Origin: Pseudomonadota bacterium
Lineage (GTDB): Bacteria > Pseudomonadota > Alphaproteobacteria > Rhizobiales > Hyphomicrobiaceae
NCBI GenBank assembly: GCA_023410905.1
Contig: JAEYPL010000194.1
Span: 1 to 5,528 of the forward strand
Length of the DNA: 5,528 bases
Reading direction: 5' to 3'
In this document: piece after piece, positions 1 through 5,528 of the stretch
Layout of the letters: the number at the start of each line of letters is the position of its first letter
Numbering within the stretch: position 1 is the first letter of the stretch
Notes under the pieces: model-generated
Told to the model about the DNA's origin: nothing
The model's database searches: none
Seen by the model: the letters and a program-made list of their open reading frames with translations, nothing else
Made by a program: the position numbers and the translations under genes

Positions 1-1
1 A

Positions 2-529
2 CGCAAGCGCGCCGCGGAGCAGCAGGCCCGCGAGGCCGAGGCTCGTAAGCTCGCCGAGGCGGCGGCACGCGCGGCGGATGAACGTCGCCGTATGGAGGCG
101 CAGCAGGCGCGCGAAGCCGAGGAGAAGAGGCTCGCGGAGGCCCGCGCCGAGGCCGAGCGCGTGCAGCGCGCCACTGAGAAAGCGGCACCGGCCCCTCCTG
201 CCGAGGTTCGCCCGGCCGAGGTTCGCCCGACTGAACCGAGCGGCGCTGGTCGGGCGGTTGCGGCTGTACCCTCGCCCTCGCCGGCGGCCTCGTCGCGCCG
301 TGCGGCGCCTTCGCGCAAGACAACGCAGCGCACGGCAGCACTTCGCAAGCGGGCACGCACGCGCTCGGTGGTTTCCCGCTGCCACCCCTGCCCACCATCG
401 AGGCAGGTGCGCAAGAAGGCGCGCCCCGTTGTGGCGGGCTATCGCCGCACAGCCCGACAATCGACCGCTGCGCGCCGCGACATCTTCTTGTGCCGGCCGC
501 CGGGCAAGCAGCGCCTTTCGCGGCGTTGA
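2..529 (+). CDS. 3' end of a gene for an Ala/Glu/Arg-rich coiled-coil protein, function unknown
   Basis: The reading frame enters from the left edge and stops with TGA at 527-529, giving the last 175 residues of a longer protein. Residues 1-60 of this fragment are a charged Ala/Glu/Arg helix typical of a coiled coil. They contain two copies of a 27-residue unit, each starting QQAREAE (bases 20-40 and 101-121) and continuing with a K/R-L-A-E-A pattern. A Pro/Ala linker follows with a perfect tandem AEVRP pair. The final ~85 residues are rich in Arg, Ser and Pro and contain a few Cys. No enzymatic domain or membrane segment is visible. TolA-like or scaffold-like proteins look similar, but such composition makes homology calls unreliable. 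GC bias at third positions does not separate this frame from the +1 frame after about base 240, so a frameshift or misassigned tail is possible. The coiled-coil part is secure as coding sequence; the tail is less so. Confidence 0.6.
   Translation, partial: RKRAAEQQAREAEARKLAEAAARAADERRRMEAQQAREAEEKRLAEARAEAERVQRATEKAAPAPPAEVRPAEVRPTEPSGAGRAVAAVPSPSPAASSRRAAPSRKTTQRTAALRKRARTRSVVSRCHPCPPSRQVRKKARPVVAGYRRTARQSTAARRDIFLCRPPGKQRLSRR
200..229 (+). repeat. Perfect tandem 15-bp duplication (AEVRP x2)
   Basis: Two identical 15-bp units, gccgaggttcgcccg, lie head to tail at 200-214 and 215-229. They are aligned with the codons of the first gene and encode AEVRP twice. This looks like a recent in-frame duplication in the linker after the coiled coil and would be expected to vary in copy number between strains. 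Confidence 0.85.
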
Positions 530-552
530 GGCATCCGCGGTACTGATGCGTG

Positions 553-597
553 CATAGTTTGCTCGCGCGGGCGCAATTTTCCGCGCGAGATGCTATG
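553..597 (+). terminator. Strong GC hairpin after the first gene, possible transcript end or operator
   Basis: The arms ctcgcgcgg (562-570) and ccgcgcgag (581-589) are perfect reverse complements around a 10-nt loop that ends in TTTT. Outer arms catag (553-557) and ctatg (593-597) can extend the structure beyond a 4x3 internal loop. The hairpin starts about 25-30 nt after the stop of the coiled-coil gene and lies about 65 nt before the exporter start. No U-run follows the stem on either strand, so it is not a classical intrinsic terminator. A processing or stabilising hairpin, or a protein-binding site in the exporter's promoter region, is equally possible. The repeat is directly visible; its role is inferred. 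Confidence 0.45.
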
Positions 598-649
598 AGC
601 AGGCGCGCCACCTACCCAGCGGAGATCTCCGCGAGGCCGGCAGCCATCC

Positions 650-654
650 AGGAG
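650..654 (+). promoter_or_regulatory. Shine-Dalgarno site for the ABC exporter
   Basis: AGGAG lies 7 nt before the ATG at 662. This spacing is ideal and decides the start in favour of that ATG. Confidence 0.8.
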
Positions 655-661
655 TCAGTTC

Positions 662-2635
662 ATGCAGCGCGAAGCGAGCGCGGGATCTGCGCCGCAGCCG
701 AGACGGCGCGCAGGACAAGAGACGCCACGACGCGGCTCTCTGAGAGCACTGCGCGGCATCTTTCCTTATGTCTGGCCGAGCGACCGGCCGGATCTCAAGC
801 GCACGGTCATCATCTCGCTCGTCCTGATGTTGTTCGCCAAGCTGGTGACGGTCGCCATGCCGTTCACCTACAAGTGGGCGACGGATGCGCTCGTCGCGGC
901 AACCGGTACGCAGCAGCCCGCCGGCGCCTCCTGGAGCTGGCTCATTGGTGCGCCGATCGCGGCCACGCTTCTCTACGGCGCCGCGCGCATTGCCATCGTG
1001 ATCTTCTCGCAGGCGCGCGAAGGGCTCTTCGCCAAGGTGGCGATGAATGCCGTGCGCCAGCTCGCGCTCACGACCTTCGAGCACATGCACGCGCTCTCGC
1101 TGCGCTTTCATCTGGAGCGCAAGACCGGCGGCCTGACGCGCGTGCTCGAGCGCGGACGCAGCGGCATCGAGAACATCACGCGCATGACGCTGATGACATT
1201 CGTGCCGACCATCGTCGAGTTCGCGCTTGTGCTTGGCGTCCTCGCCTTCGAGTTCGACTGGCGCTACGTCCTGGTCGTGACGGCCATGATCGGCCTCTAT
1301 CTCTGGTTCACGATCTTCGCGACCGAGTGGCGTATCCGCATTCGCCGCACGATGAACGAGAGCGACAGCGACGCCAACACCAAGGCCATCGACAGCCTGC
1401 TCAACTACGAGACGGTGAAGTATTTCGGTGCCGAGGCCCGTGAAGCGGCGCGCTACGATGCATCACTCGCGACCTATGAGCGCGCGAGCGTCAAGACATA
1501 CACATCGCTCGCCTGGCTCAATACCGGGCAGGCAGTGATCTTCACCCTGGCGCTGACACTCTGCATGGTCATGTCGGCGCGCGACGTGATCGCAGGCACC
1601 AACACGCTTGGCCAGTTCATCATGGTCAATGCGCTGATGATTCAGCTTTTCATTCCGCTGAATTTTATGGGCATGGTGTATCGCGAGATCAAGCAGGGCA
1701 TCACCGACATCGAGATCATGATGGATGTGCTCGAGCAGCCTGCCGAGGTCGCCGACAAGCCGGGCGCGCGCGCACTCGCCGTCAGCGGTGGTGCAGTGCG
1801 TTTCGCGAACGTGCGCTTTCACTACGAGCCCGAGCGACAGATCCTGGACGGTCTCTCTTTCGAGGTGCCGGCCGGGAAGATGGTCGCAATTGTCGGGCCA
1901 TCGGGTGCGGGAAAATCCACGATCAGCCGCATTCTGCTGCGCTTCTACGATGTTGCCGGCGGACGCGTGACGATCGATGGGCAGGATATCCGCGATGTGA
2001 CGCAGGAGAGTTTGCGCGCGGCCATCGGCGTCGTGCCGCAGGATACGGTGCTCTTCAACGACACCATTCTCTACAACTTGAAGTACGGCCGTCCTGGCGC
2101 CACCGAGGAAGAGGTCGCGGCCGCGGCGCGTCTCGCGCAGATCGATGCCTTCATCAAGACGCTGCCCGAAGGCTACGACACCATGGTCGGTGAGCGGGGC
2201 CTCAAACTATCAGGTGGCGAGAAGCAGCGCGTCGCCATCGCACGCACGATCCTCAAGGCGCCGCCCATCCTCATGCTCGACGAGGCGACGAGTGCGCTCG
2301 ACAGTCATACCGAGAAGGAAATCCAGGACGCGCTCGACAAGGTCGCGAAGGATCGCACGACGCTCGTCATCGCGCATCGCCTCTCCACTATCGTGCACGC
2401 CGACAACATCATCGTGCTCGACAAGGGCAACCTCATCGAGCAGGGAACGCACGGTGAGCTGATGGCGCGCGACGGTCTCTACGCCTCGCTGTGGAATCGC
2501 CAGCGTCAGGCCGAGAAGGCGCGTGAAGATCTCGCTGCGGCTCTGGCCCAGGAAGGCGAGCGCATCACGGGCGGGCATCTTCAGCCGGAAGTCATTACGC
2601 CAGAGGCGAAGCCGCCCGGCGATCCGGCGGTGTGA
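662..2635 (+). CDS. Atm1/HMT-type ABC half-transporter (fused permease and ATPase)
   Basis: This is a complete 657-residue inner-membrane exporter that should work as a homodimer. After a basic cytoplasmic N-terminus come six predicted membrane helices, at about residues 47-68, 94-116, 176-197, 201-222, 287-309 and 317-340. The ATPase domain (about 378-610) has Walker A GPSGAGKST (412-420), Q-loop Q460, signature LSGGE (516-520), Walker B ILMLDE (536-541, catalytic E541), D-loop SALD (544-547) and H-loop H572, so it is expected to be active. The TRVLERGRSGIEN and NYETVKYFGAE motifs place it in the Atm1/ABCB7/HMT group. Y213, R224, R228, N287, Q290 and R341 appear to match the glutathione pocket of the Novosphingobium Atm1 structure, by alignment from memory. 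The likely cargo is glutathione or its metal or persulfide conjugates, giving metal tolerance or support of Fe-S metabolism; the exact substrate is unknown. The C-terminal ~45 residues are a charged then Pro-rich tail. The neighbouring genes give no clue to the substrate. Confidence 0.93.
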   Translation: MQREASAGSAPQPRRRAGQETPRRGSLRALRGIFPYVWPSDRPDLKRTVIISLVLMLFAKLVTVAMPFTYKWATDALVAATGTQQPAGASWSWLIGAPIAATLLYGAARIAIVIFSQAREGLFAKVAMNAVRQLALTTFEHMHALSLRFHLERKTGGLTRVLERGRSGIENITRMTLMTFVPTIVEFALVLGVLAFEFDWRYVLVVTAMIGLYLWFTIFATEWRIRIRRTMNESDSDANTKAIDSLLNYETVKYFGAEAREAARYDASLATYERASVKTYTSLAWLNTGQAVIFTLALTLCMVMSARDVIAGTNTLGQFIMVNALMIQLFIPLNFMGMVYREIKQGITDIEIMMDVLEQPAEVADKPGARALAVSGGAVRFANVRFHYEPERQILDGLSFEVPAGKMVAIVGPSGAGKSTISRILLRFYDVAGGRVTIDGQDIRDVTQESLRAAIGVVPQDTVLFNDTILYNLKYGRPGATEEEVAAAARLAQIDAFIKTLPEGYDTMVGERGLKLSGGEKQRVAIARTILKAPPILMLDEATSALDSHTEKEIQDALDKVAKDRTTLVIAHRLSTIVHADNIIVLDKGNLIEQGTHGELMARDGLYASLWNRQRQAEKAREDLAAALAQEGERITGGHLQPEVITPEAKPPGDPAV

Positions 2636-2647
2636 TACCGCCGGATC
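2621..2647. terminator. Perfect 11-bp inverted repeat shared by convergent genes
   Basis: Arms gatccggcggt (2621-2631) and accgccggatc (2637-2647) are exact reverse complements around the 5-nt loop gtgat. The loop contains the first bases of the exporter stop codon region (TGA 2633-2635), and the last four sense codons of the exporter form part of the left arm. On the other strand the hairpin starts 6 nt after the SDR stop codon (2654-2656). With only 18 bp between the two genes, this is the obvious candidate for a bidirectional transcript end or 3'-end stabiliser. Neither side has a U-run, so termination may need Rho or the hairpin may mainly block 3' exonucleases. Confidence 0.65.
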
Positions 2648-2653
2648 ACGCCA

Positions 2654-3439
2654 TCAGCGCGGCGCGAGACGGATGGCGCCGTCGAGGCGAATGCACTCGC
2701 CATTGAGCATAACGTTCTCGCAGATGTGCGTCGCGAGTGCCGCGTACTCCGTGGCGCTGCCGAGGCGCGAGGGGAAGGGAACGGAGGCCGCGAGCGCATT
2801 GCGCGCATCCTCCGGCAGTCCATCGAACATCGGCGTGTGGAAGAGACCCGGCAGTATCCCGCAAACGCGAATGCCGCTCTGCGCGAGGTCGCGCGCGACA
2901 GGCAGCACCATGGACTTCACGCCGCCCTTCGATGCCGCATAAGCTACCTGCCCGATCTGACCGTCCTCGGCTGCGACTGAGGACGTATTGATCATGACGC
3001 CGCGCTCTCCGTCGGGGCCTACGGGATCGAGTGTCAGCATTCCGGCCGAGCTCCGCGACATCATGAGGAACGTGCCGATCAGATTGATCGAGATCACGCG
3101 CGCGAAGCTCGCGAGATCGTGTGGGACAGGCGGCGCGCCCTCCTTGCCTTTGCGGGCGGTCCGCTGGCCGATGGCAATGCCGGCGCAGTTTACGAGAATG
3201 CGCTCCTGGCCATGCGCTTTGCGAACGGCGGCGAGCGCTGCATCCACATCCGCCTCGCTGGTGACGTCGCATTTCGCGAAAGTGCCGCCGAGTTCCTTCG
3301 CGAGCGCCGTGCCGGACGCCTCGTTCACGTCGAGAAGGCCGACCTTGACGCCCTTGCCCGCGAGCGCGCGCGCCGTTGCGGCGCCGAGACCGGATGCGCC
3401 GCCGGTGATCACGGCGGCAATGTCTTTTCCAAGCTGCAT
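2654..3439 (-). CDS. SDR-family 3-hydroxyacyl-CoA dehydrogenase, type II (HSD10-like)
   Basis: This 261-residue short-chain dehydrogenase is full length; human HSD17B10 has the same length. The cofactor motif TGGASGLG is at residues 12-19. D37, at the end of beta-2, favours NAD(H) over NADP(H). D58, NCAG (84-87, in place of the usual NNAG) and N119 are present. The catalytic triad is S154, Y167 and K171 (YxxxK). The C-terminal half, with PGLFHTPM, VPFPSRLG and NGECIRLDGAIR, closely follows the HSD10/type II 3-hydroxyacyl-CoA dehydrogenase family rather than FabG. The expected reaction is NAD+-dependent oxidation of (S)-3-hydroxyacyl-CoA, or 2-methyl-3-hydroxybutyryl-CoA in isoleucine breakdown, to the 3-ketoacyl-CoA in the cytoplasm. 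It lies downstream of the acyl-CoA ligase on the same strand with an 87-bp gap and no strong terminator between, so co-transcription is likely. The start is supported by AAGGAG 8 nt upstream. The exact acyl substrate is not predictable. Confidence 0.9.
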   Translation of the reverse strand: MQLGKDIAAVITGGASGLGAATARALAGKGVKVGLLDVNEASGTALAKELGGTFAKCDVTSEADVDAALAAVRKAHGQERILVNCAGIAIGQRTARKGKEGAPPVPHDLASFARVISINLIGTFLMMSRSSAGMLTLDPVGPDGERGVMINTSSVAAEDGQIGQVAYAASKGGVKSMVLPVARDLAQSGIRVCGILPGLFHTPMFDGLPEDARNALAASVPFPSRLGSATEYAALATHICENVMLNGECIRLDGAIRLAPR

Positions 3440-3526
3440 GGTGGATGCTCCTTCCAGATTTCGTTGGTTCCGGTCCTGATGGAGACCAGAGTATGAGGTT
3501 CAGTTCGCCGTGCCGCGGACGTTGGC
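3440..3526 (-). other. Gap between the ligase and SDR genes
   Basis: These 87 bp contain the SDR Shine-Dalgarno site and only weak inverted repeats, such as a 4-bp ggtc/gacc pair. I see neither a terminator nor a convincing promoter, which supports one transcript covering both genes. Confidence 0.5.
3448..3453 (-). promoter_or_regulatory. Shine-Dalgarno site for the SDR gene
   Basis: Read on the minus strand, AAGGAG (within GGAAGGAG) lies 8 nt before the ATG at 3439. This is a strong site, so the SDR can be translated efficiently from a ligase-SDR transcript without coupling. Confidence 0.8.
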
Positions 3527-5155
3527 TCAGATTTCCTTTGCCATTTCGCGCAGCCGGAACTTCTGGATCTTGCCCGTCGAGGTCTTCGGAACTTCCGCGA
3601 AGACCACGTGGCGCGGGCACTTATAGTGCGCGAGGTGCTCGCGGCACCAGGCGATCACGTCGGACGCGAGCAGCTGGGTGCCGGGCTTCAGCTCGATGAA
3701 CGCGCACGGCGTCTCACCCCATCGCTCATCGGGTTTGGCGACGACGGCGCAGGCCGCGATCGAGGGATGTTTGTAGAGCACGTCTTCGACCTCGATCGAC
3801 GAAATGTTCTCGCCGCCCGAGATGATGATGTCCTTCGAGCGATCCTTGAGCTGGATGTAACCGTCCGGATGCAGCACACCGAGATCGCCCGAGTGAAACC
3901 AGCCGCCGGCAAAGGCCTCGTCGGTCGCCTGCGGGTTCTTGAGATAGCCCTTCATGACGATGTTGCCGCGGAACATGACTTCGCCGAGTGTCTCGCCGTC
4001 GGAGGGTACGACTTCCATGGTCTCGGGATTCATCACGGTGAGGCCATCGAGCGCGGCATAGCGCACGCCCTGGCGCGCCTTCTTCTGGGCGCGAGCCGAG
4101 GAATCGAGCACATCCCATTCGCTCTTCCACTCGTTGACAGAGGCGGGACCGTACGTCTCGGTGAGGCCATAGACGTGCGTGACGTCGAATCCGGCCTGCT
4201 CCATGCGCGAAAGTACCGCTTCGGGCGGCGGTGCGGCGGCCGTGATGAACTGTACGCGATGCGGCAGCGGGCGCACTTCGTTCGCCGTGGCATTGAGCAG
4301 CGAGGACATGACGATCGGCGCGCCACAGAGATGCGTGACCTTGTGCTCGGCCATGGCCTCGAAAATGGCGCCGGCGCGCACCCAACGGAGGCAGACGTGC
4401 GTGCCGGAGGCGGCCGTGACCGTCCACGGGAAGCACCAGCCATTGCAGTGGAACATCGGCAGCGTCCAGAGATAAACGGAGTGCCGGCTCATCTGCGCGG
4501 AGACGATGTTGGCGTAGCACATGAGGTGTGCGCCACGATGATGGTAGACGACGCCCTTGGGATTGCCCGTCGTGCCGGACGTGTAGTTGAGCGAGATCGC
4601 GTCCCACTCGTGGTCCGGGGTGCGCCACTTGTAGCCGGCGAAACCGCGCTTGATGAAGTCCTCGTATTCGACGGGGCTCAGCCGCTCGCCAACCTGCGGA
4701 AACTCAGGATCGTCATACTCGACGAGCCGCGGCTTCACGCGGCACTTCTCGATCGCCTCCTTGATGATCGACGAGAACTCGCGGTCGTAGATTAGGACCT
4801 TCGATTCGGCATGGTCGAGCTGGAAGGCGACGATCGAGGCGTCGAGCCGGGTATTGATCGAATGCAGGACCGCACCGGTCATGGGCACGCCGAAGTGCGC
4901 TTCCAGCATCGGCGGCGTATTCGGCAGCATGACCGATACGGTATCTCCCGGACCGATCCCGAGCCAGGCAAGCGCGGAGGCAAGACGGCGAGCGCGCTCG
5001 TAGAACTGGGAATAGGTAAAGCGCTGGCGCCCATGGATGACGGCGACGTGCTCGGGATGAACGGTCGCGGAGCGCTCGAGGAAGGTGAGCGGCGTCAGGG
5101 GCTGATAGTTCGCCGGGGTCTTGCCGAGATGGGCGTCGTACGGGTTCTGGGACAT
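3527..5155 (-). CDS. AMP-forming acyl-CoA synthetase (DmdB-like fatty acyl-CoA ligase)
   Basis: This 542-residue cytoplasmic enzyme belongs to the adenylate-forming (ANL) superfamily. It should activate a carboxylic acid with ATP to an acyl-AMP and then to the CoA thioester. Core motifs are complete: the phosphate-binding YTSGTTGNPKGV loop (from 191), YGLTETYGP (329-337, with E333), GWFHSGD (418-424), the hinge DRSKDIIISGGENIS (438-452), and PKTSTGK with the catalytic lysine K529. The N-terminus (NPY...PANYQPLTPLTFLER) and the block LPMFHCNGWCFPWT (from 232) are typical of the medium/long-chain group that includes 3-methylmercaptopropionate-CoA ligase DmdB. Family membership does not fix the chain length. 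The ATG at 5155 fits the usual family N-terminus, although no clear Shine-Dalgarno precedes it. The gene heads a likely operon with the HSD10-like dehydrogenase, which points to fatty or branched-chain acid catabolism. No DmdC or DmdD gene is in view, so a role in DMSP breakdown is not supported. Confidence 0.92.
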   Translation of the reverse strand: MSQNPYDAHLGKTPANYQPLTPLTFLERSATVHPEHVAVIHGRQRFTYSQFYERARRLASALAWLGIGPGDTVSVMLPNTPPMLEAHFGVPMTGAVLHSINTRLDASIVAFQLDHAESKVLIYDREFSSIIKEAIEKCRVKPRLVEYDDPEFPQVGERLSPVEYEDFIKRGFAGYKWRTPDHEWDAISLNYTSGTTGNPKGVVYHHRGAHLMCYANIVSAQMSRHSVYLWTLPMFHCNGWCFPWTVTAASGTHVCLRWVRAGAIFEAMAEHKVTHLCGAPIVMSSLLNATANEVRPLPHRVQFITAAAPPPEAVLSRMEQAGFDVTHVYGLTETYGPASVNEWKSEWDVLDSSARAQKKARQGVRYAALDGLTVMNPETMEVVPSDGETLGEVMFRGNIVMKGYLKNPQATDEAFAGGWFHSGDLGVLHPDGYIQLKDRSKDIIISGGENISSIEVEDVLYKHPSIAACAVVAKPDERWGETPCAFIELKPGTQLLASDVIAWCREHLAHYKCPRHVVFAEVPKTSTGKIQKFRLREMAKEI

Positions 5156-5207
5156 GAGGTTCGATCGTGCTGCAAAAATGGGCCGCTATGGCCTTGTCGG
5201 AAGCTAT

Positions 5208-5241
5208 CCGAGCCCCAGGATCGGAGCAACGCTCCGCTCGG
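5208..5241 (-). promoter_or_regulatory. Nested hairpin upstream of the ligase start
   Basis: The inner arms cggagc (5222-5227) and gctccg (5231-5236) pair around a 3-nt loop. The outer arms ccgag (5208-5212) and ctcgg (5237-5241) can close the structure with a 9-nt bulge on one side. It lies 53-86 nt before the ligase ATG, in the expected leader or promoter region. It could be an mRNA leader structure or an operator; it lacks a U-run and so is unlikely to be an intrinsic terminator. Confidence 0.35.
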
Positions 5242-5435
5242 TCCAACAGTGATCGTTCACATGCAACGGCAGCATCATGCAATGCGTTGCCACCTACAAC
5301 GCGTCAGGCGCAGCCGGCTCACTTCTAGGTGAATGCTGAAAAAGCGAATCACCCGATGGAGGCAAATCTGCCAAAGATATGGCGCAATCGATTGGAACAT
5401 AAGGGTTTGGCTTGCGATGCCGTGCCGAAGCAGTC

Positions 5436-5451
5436 ATGCTGACGTAAGCAT
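5436..5451. promoter_or_regulatory. 16-bp near-perfect palindrome, candidate operator
   Basis: ATGCTGACGTAAGCAT reads the same on both strands except for one mismatched symmetric pair (positions 6 and 11), with ACGT at the centre. This is the usual form of a binding site for a dimeric regulator such as TetR, GntR or MarR types. The half-site ATGCTGA recurs at 5333-5339. It lies 281 bp upstream of the ligase start and 14 bp before a possible divergent start at 5466, so it may belong to a gene beyond the right edge. The symmetry is seen; the regulator is unknown. Confidence 0.4.
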
Positions 5452-5528
5452 TATGGTGTGGGCTGATGGGCGCTGATCCGTCGGCCAGACCGGCCCAATT
5501 CCCCGAACAGCGAAAGAGGCCATCTACC

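Larger units (their letters stand above)
530..661 (+). other. Intergenic region upstream of the ABC exporter
   Basis: This stretch carries the hairpin at 553-597, a perfect 10-bp palindrome ggagatctcc at 621-630, and the exporter's Shine-Dalgarno site. I could not find a convincing -35/-10 pair. The best guess is TTGAGG (526-531) with TGCATA (551-556), but the 19-bp spacing is long and both boxes are weak. Whether the exporter has its own promoter or is read from upstream cannot be decided from the sequence alone. Confidence 0.4.
5156..5528. other. Low-GC upstream region of the ligase, no confident gene
   Basis: A hand count over 5321-5460 gives about 49% GC, well below the adjacent genes. 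The region holds a nested hairpin near the ligase (5208-5241), a CATGCAA direct repeat (5260-5266 and 5276-5282), the near-palindrome TCACTTCTAGGTGA (5319-5332), a perfect palindrome CAATCGATTG (5385-5394) and the 16-bp near-palindrome at 5436-5451. Two open frames run off the right edge: minus strand 5527-5294 (77 codons) and plus strand from ATG 5466 (21 codons). They overlap and neither looks like a known protein. The region most likely includes the ligase promoter, but I could not place convincing -35/-10 boxes. Confidence 0.5.

Noticed and set aside
78..557. An Arg-rich open frame of 159 codons overlapping the first gene
   Set aside because: It is dominated by Arg from CGN codons, has weaker third-position GC than the coiled-coil frame by hand count, and shows no domain.
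550..1443. A 297-codon plus-strand frame overlapping the exporter start
   Set aside because: Its product is an Arg/Ala/His-rich shadow in another frame. The overlapping exporter frame has a good ribosome-binding site and full family motifs.
2646..3620. A 324-codon minus-strand frame overlapping the SDR gene
   Set aside because: The SDR frame carries the complete cofactor and catalytic motifs; the other frame is low-complexity Arg/Gly/His sequence.
3608..4795. A 395-codon open frame on the plus strand, antisense to the acyl-CoA ligase
   Set aside because: The minus-strand frame has every motif of an acyl-CoA ligase. Long antisense frames are expected opposite GC-rich genes with strong third-position bias, and this product shows no recognisable domain.
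3527..5155. Assignment of the ligase as a dedicated DmdB of DMSP degradation
   Set aside because: The family similarity is shared by many general fatty acyl-CoA ligases, and no DmdA, DmdC or DmdD gene is visible.
3491..5161. The 9-mer atgaggttc appears both at the ligase start (from 5154) and in the ligase-SDR gap (from 3493)
   Set aside because: One short shared word at two sites is easily chance, and no longer similarity surrounds it.
5156..5528. An insertion sequence or transposase remnant in the low-GC region
   Set aside because: No transposase motif, terminal inverted repeat pair or target-site duplication can be recognised within the window; low GC also fits ordinary promoter DNA.

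Overview
The window looks like a piece of an alphaproteobacterial chromosome, most likely from the Hyphomicrobiales (rhizobial/hyphomicrobial group). The basis is the high GC content with strong G/C preference at third codon positions, together with the gene types: an Atm1-class ABC exporter, a type II 3-hydroxyacyl-CoA dehydrogenase very like mitochondrial HSD10, and a DmdB-like acyl-CoA ligase. The lineage is an inference; there is no rRNA or other marker gene here.

Layout from left to right. (1) 2-529, plus strand: the 3' end of a gene for an Ala/Glu/Arg-rich coiled-coil protein whose tail becomes basic and low in complexity. (2) 530-661: a 132-bp intergenic stretch with a strong GC hairpin, a short palindrome and a good Shine-Dalgarno site. 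(3) 662-2635, plus: a complete Atm1/HMT-type ABC half-transporter with all ATPase motifs intact. (4) 2621-2647: a perfect 11-bp inverted repeat that holds the transporter's stop codon in its loop and also lies just past the stop of the convergent gene, so it probably serves as a shared transcript end. (5) 3439-2654, minus: an SDR enzyme of the HSD10 type. (6) 5155-3527, minus: an AMP-forming acyl-CoA synthetase, 87 bp upstream of the SDR gene and probably in the same transcript. (7) 5156-5528: 373 bp with no convincing gene and clearly lower GC, containing several inverted repeats, among them a 16-bp near-perfect palindrome.

Functionally there are two units. The minus-strand pair forms a short fatty or branched-chain acid catabolic module: the ligase makes an acyl-CoA, and the dehydrogenase oxidises a 3-hydroxyacyl-CoA with NAD+ later in beta-oxidation. 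The plus-strand exporter probably moves glutathione or a glutathione-conjugated metal or sulfur species across the inner membrane and has no obvious metabolic link to its convergent neighbours. I see no tRNA, rRNA, CRISPR array, recognisable transposase or new multi-gene system. The parts most worth a second look are the hairpin shared by the convergent genes, the palindrome-bearing upstream region of the ligase, and the odd 3' part of the first gene.
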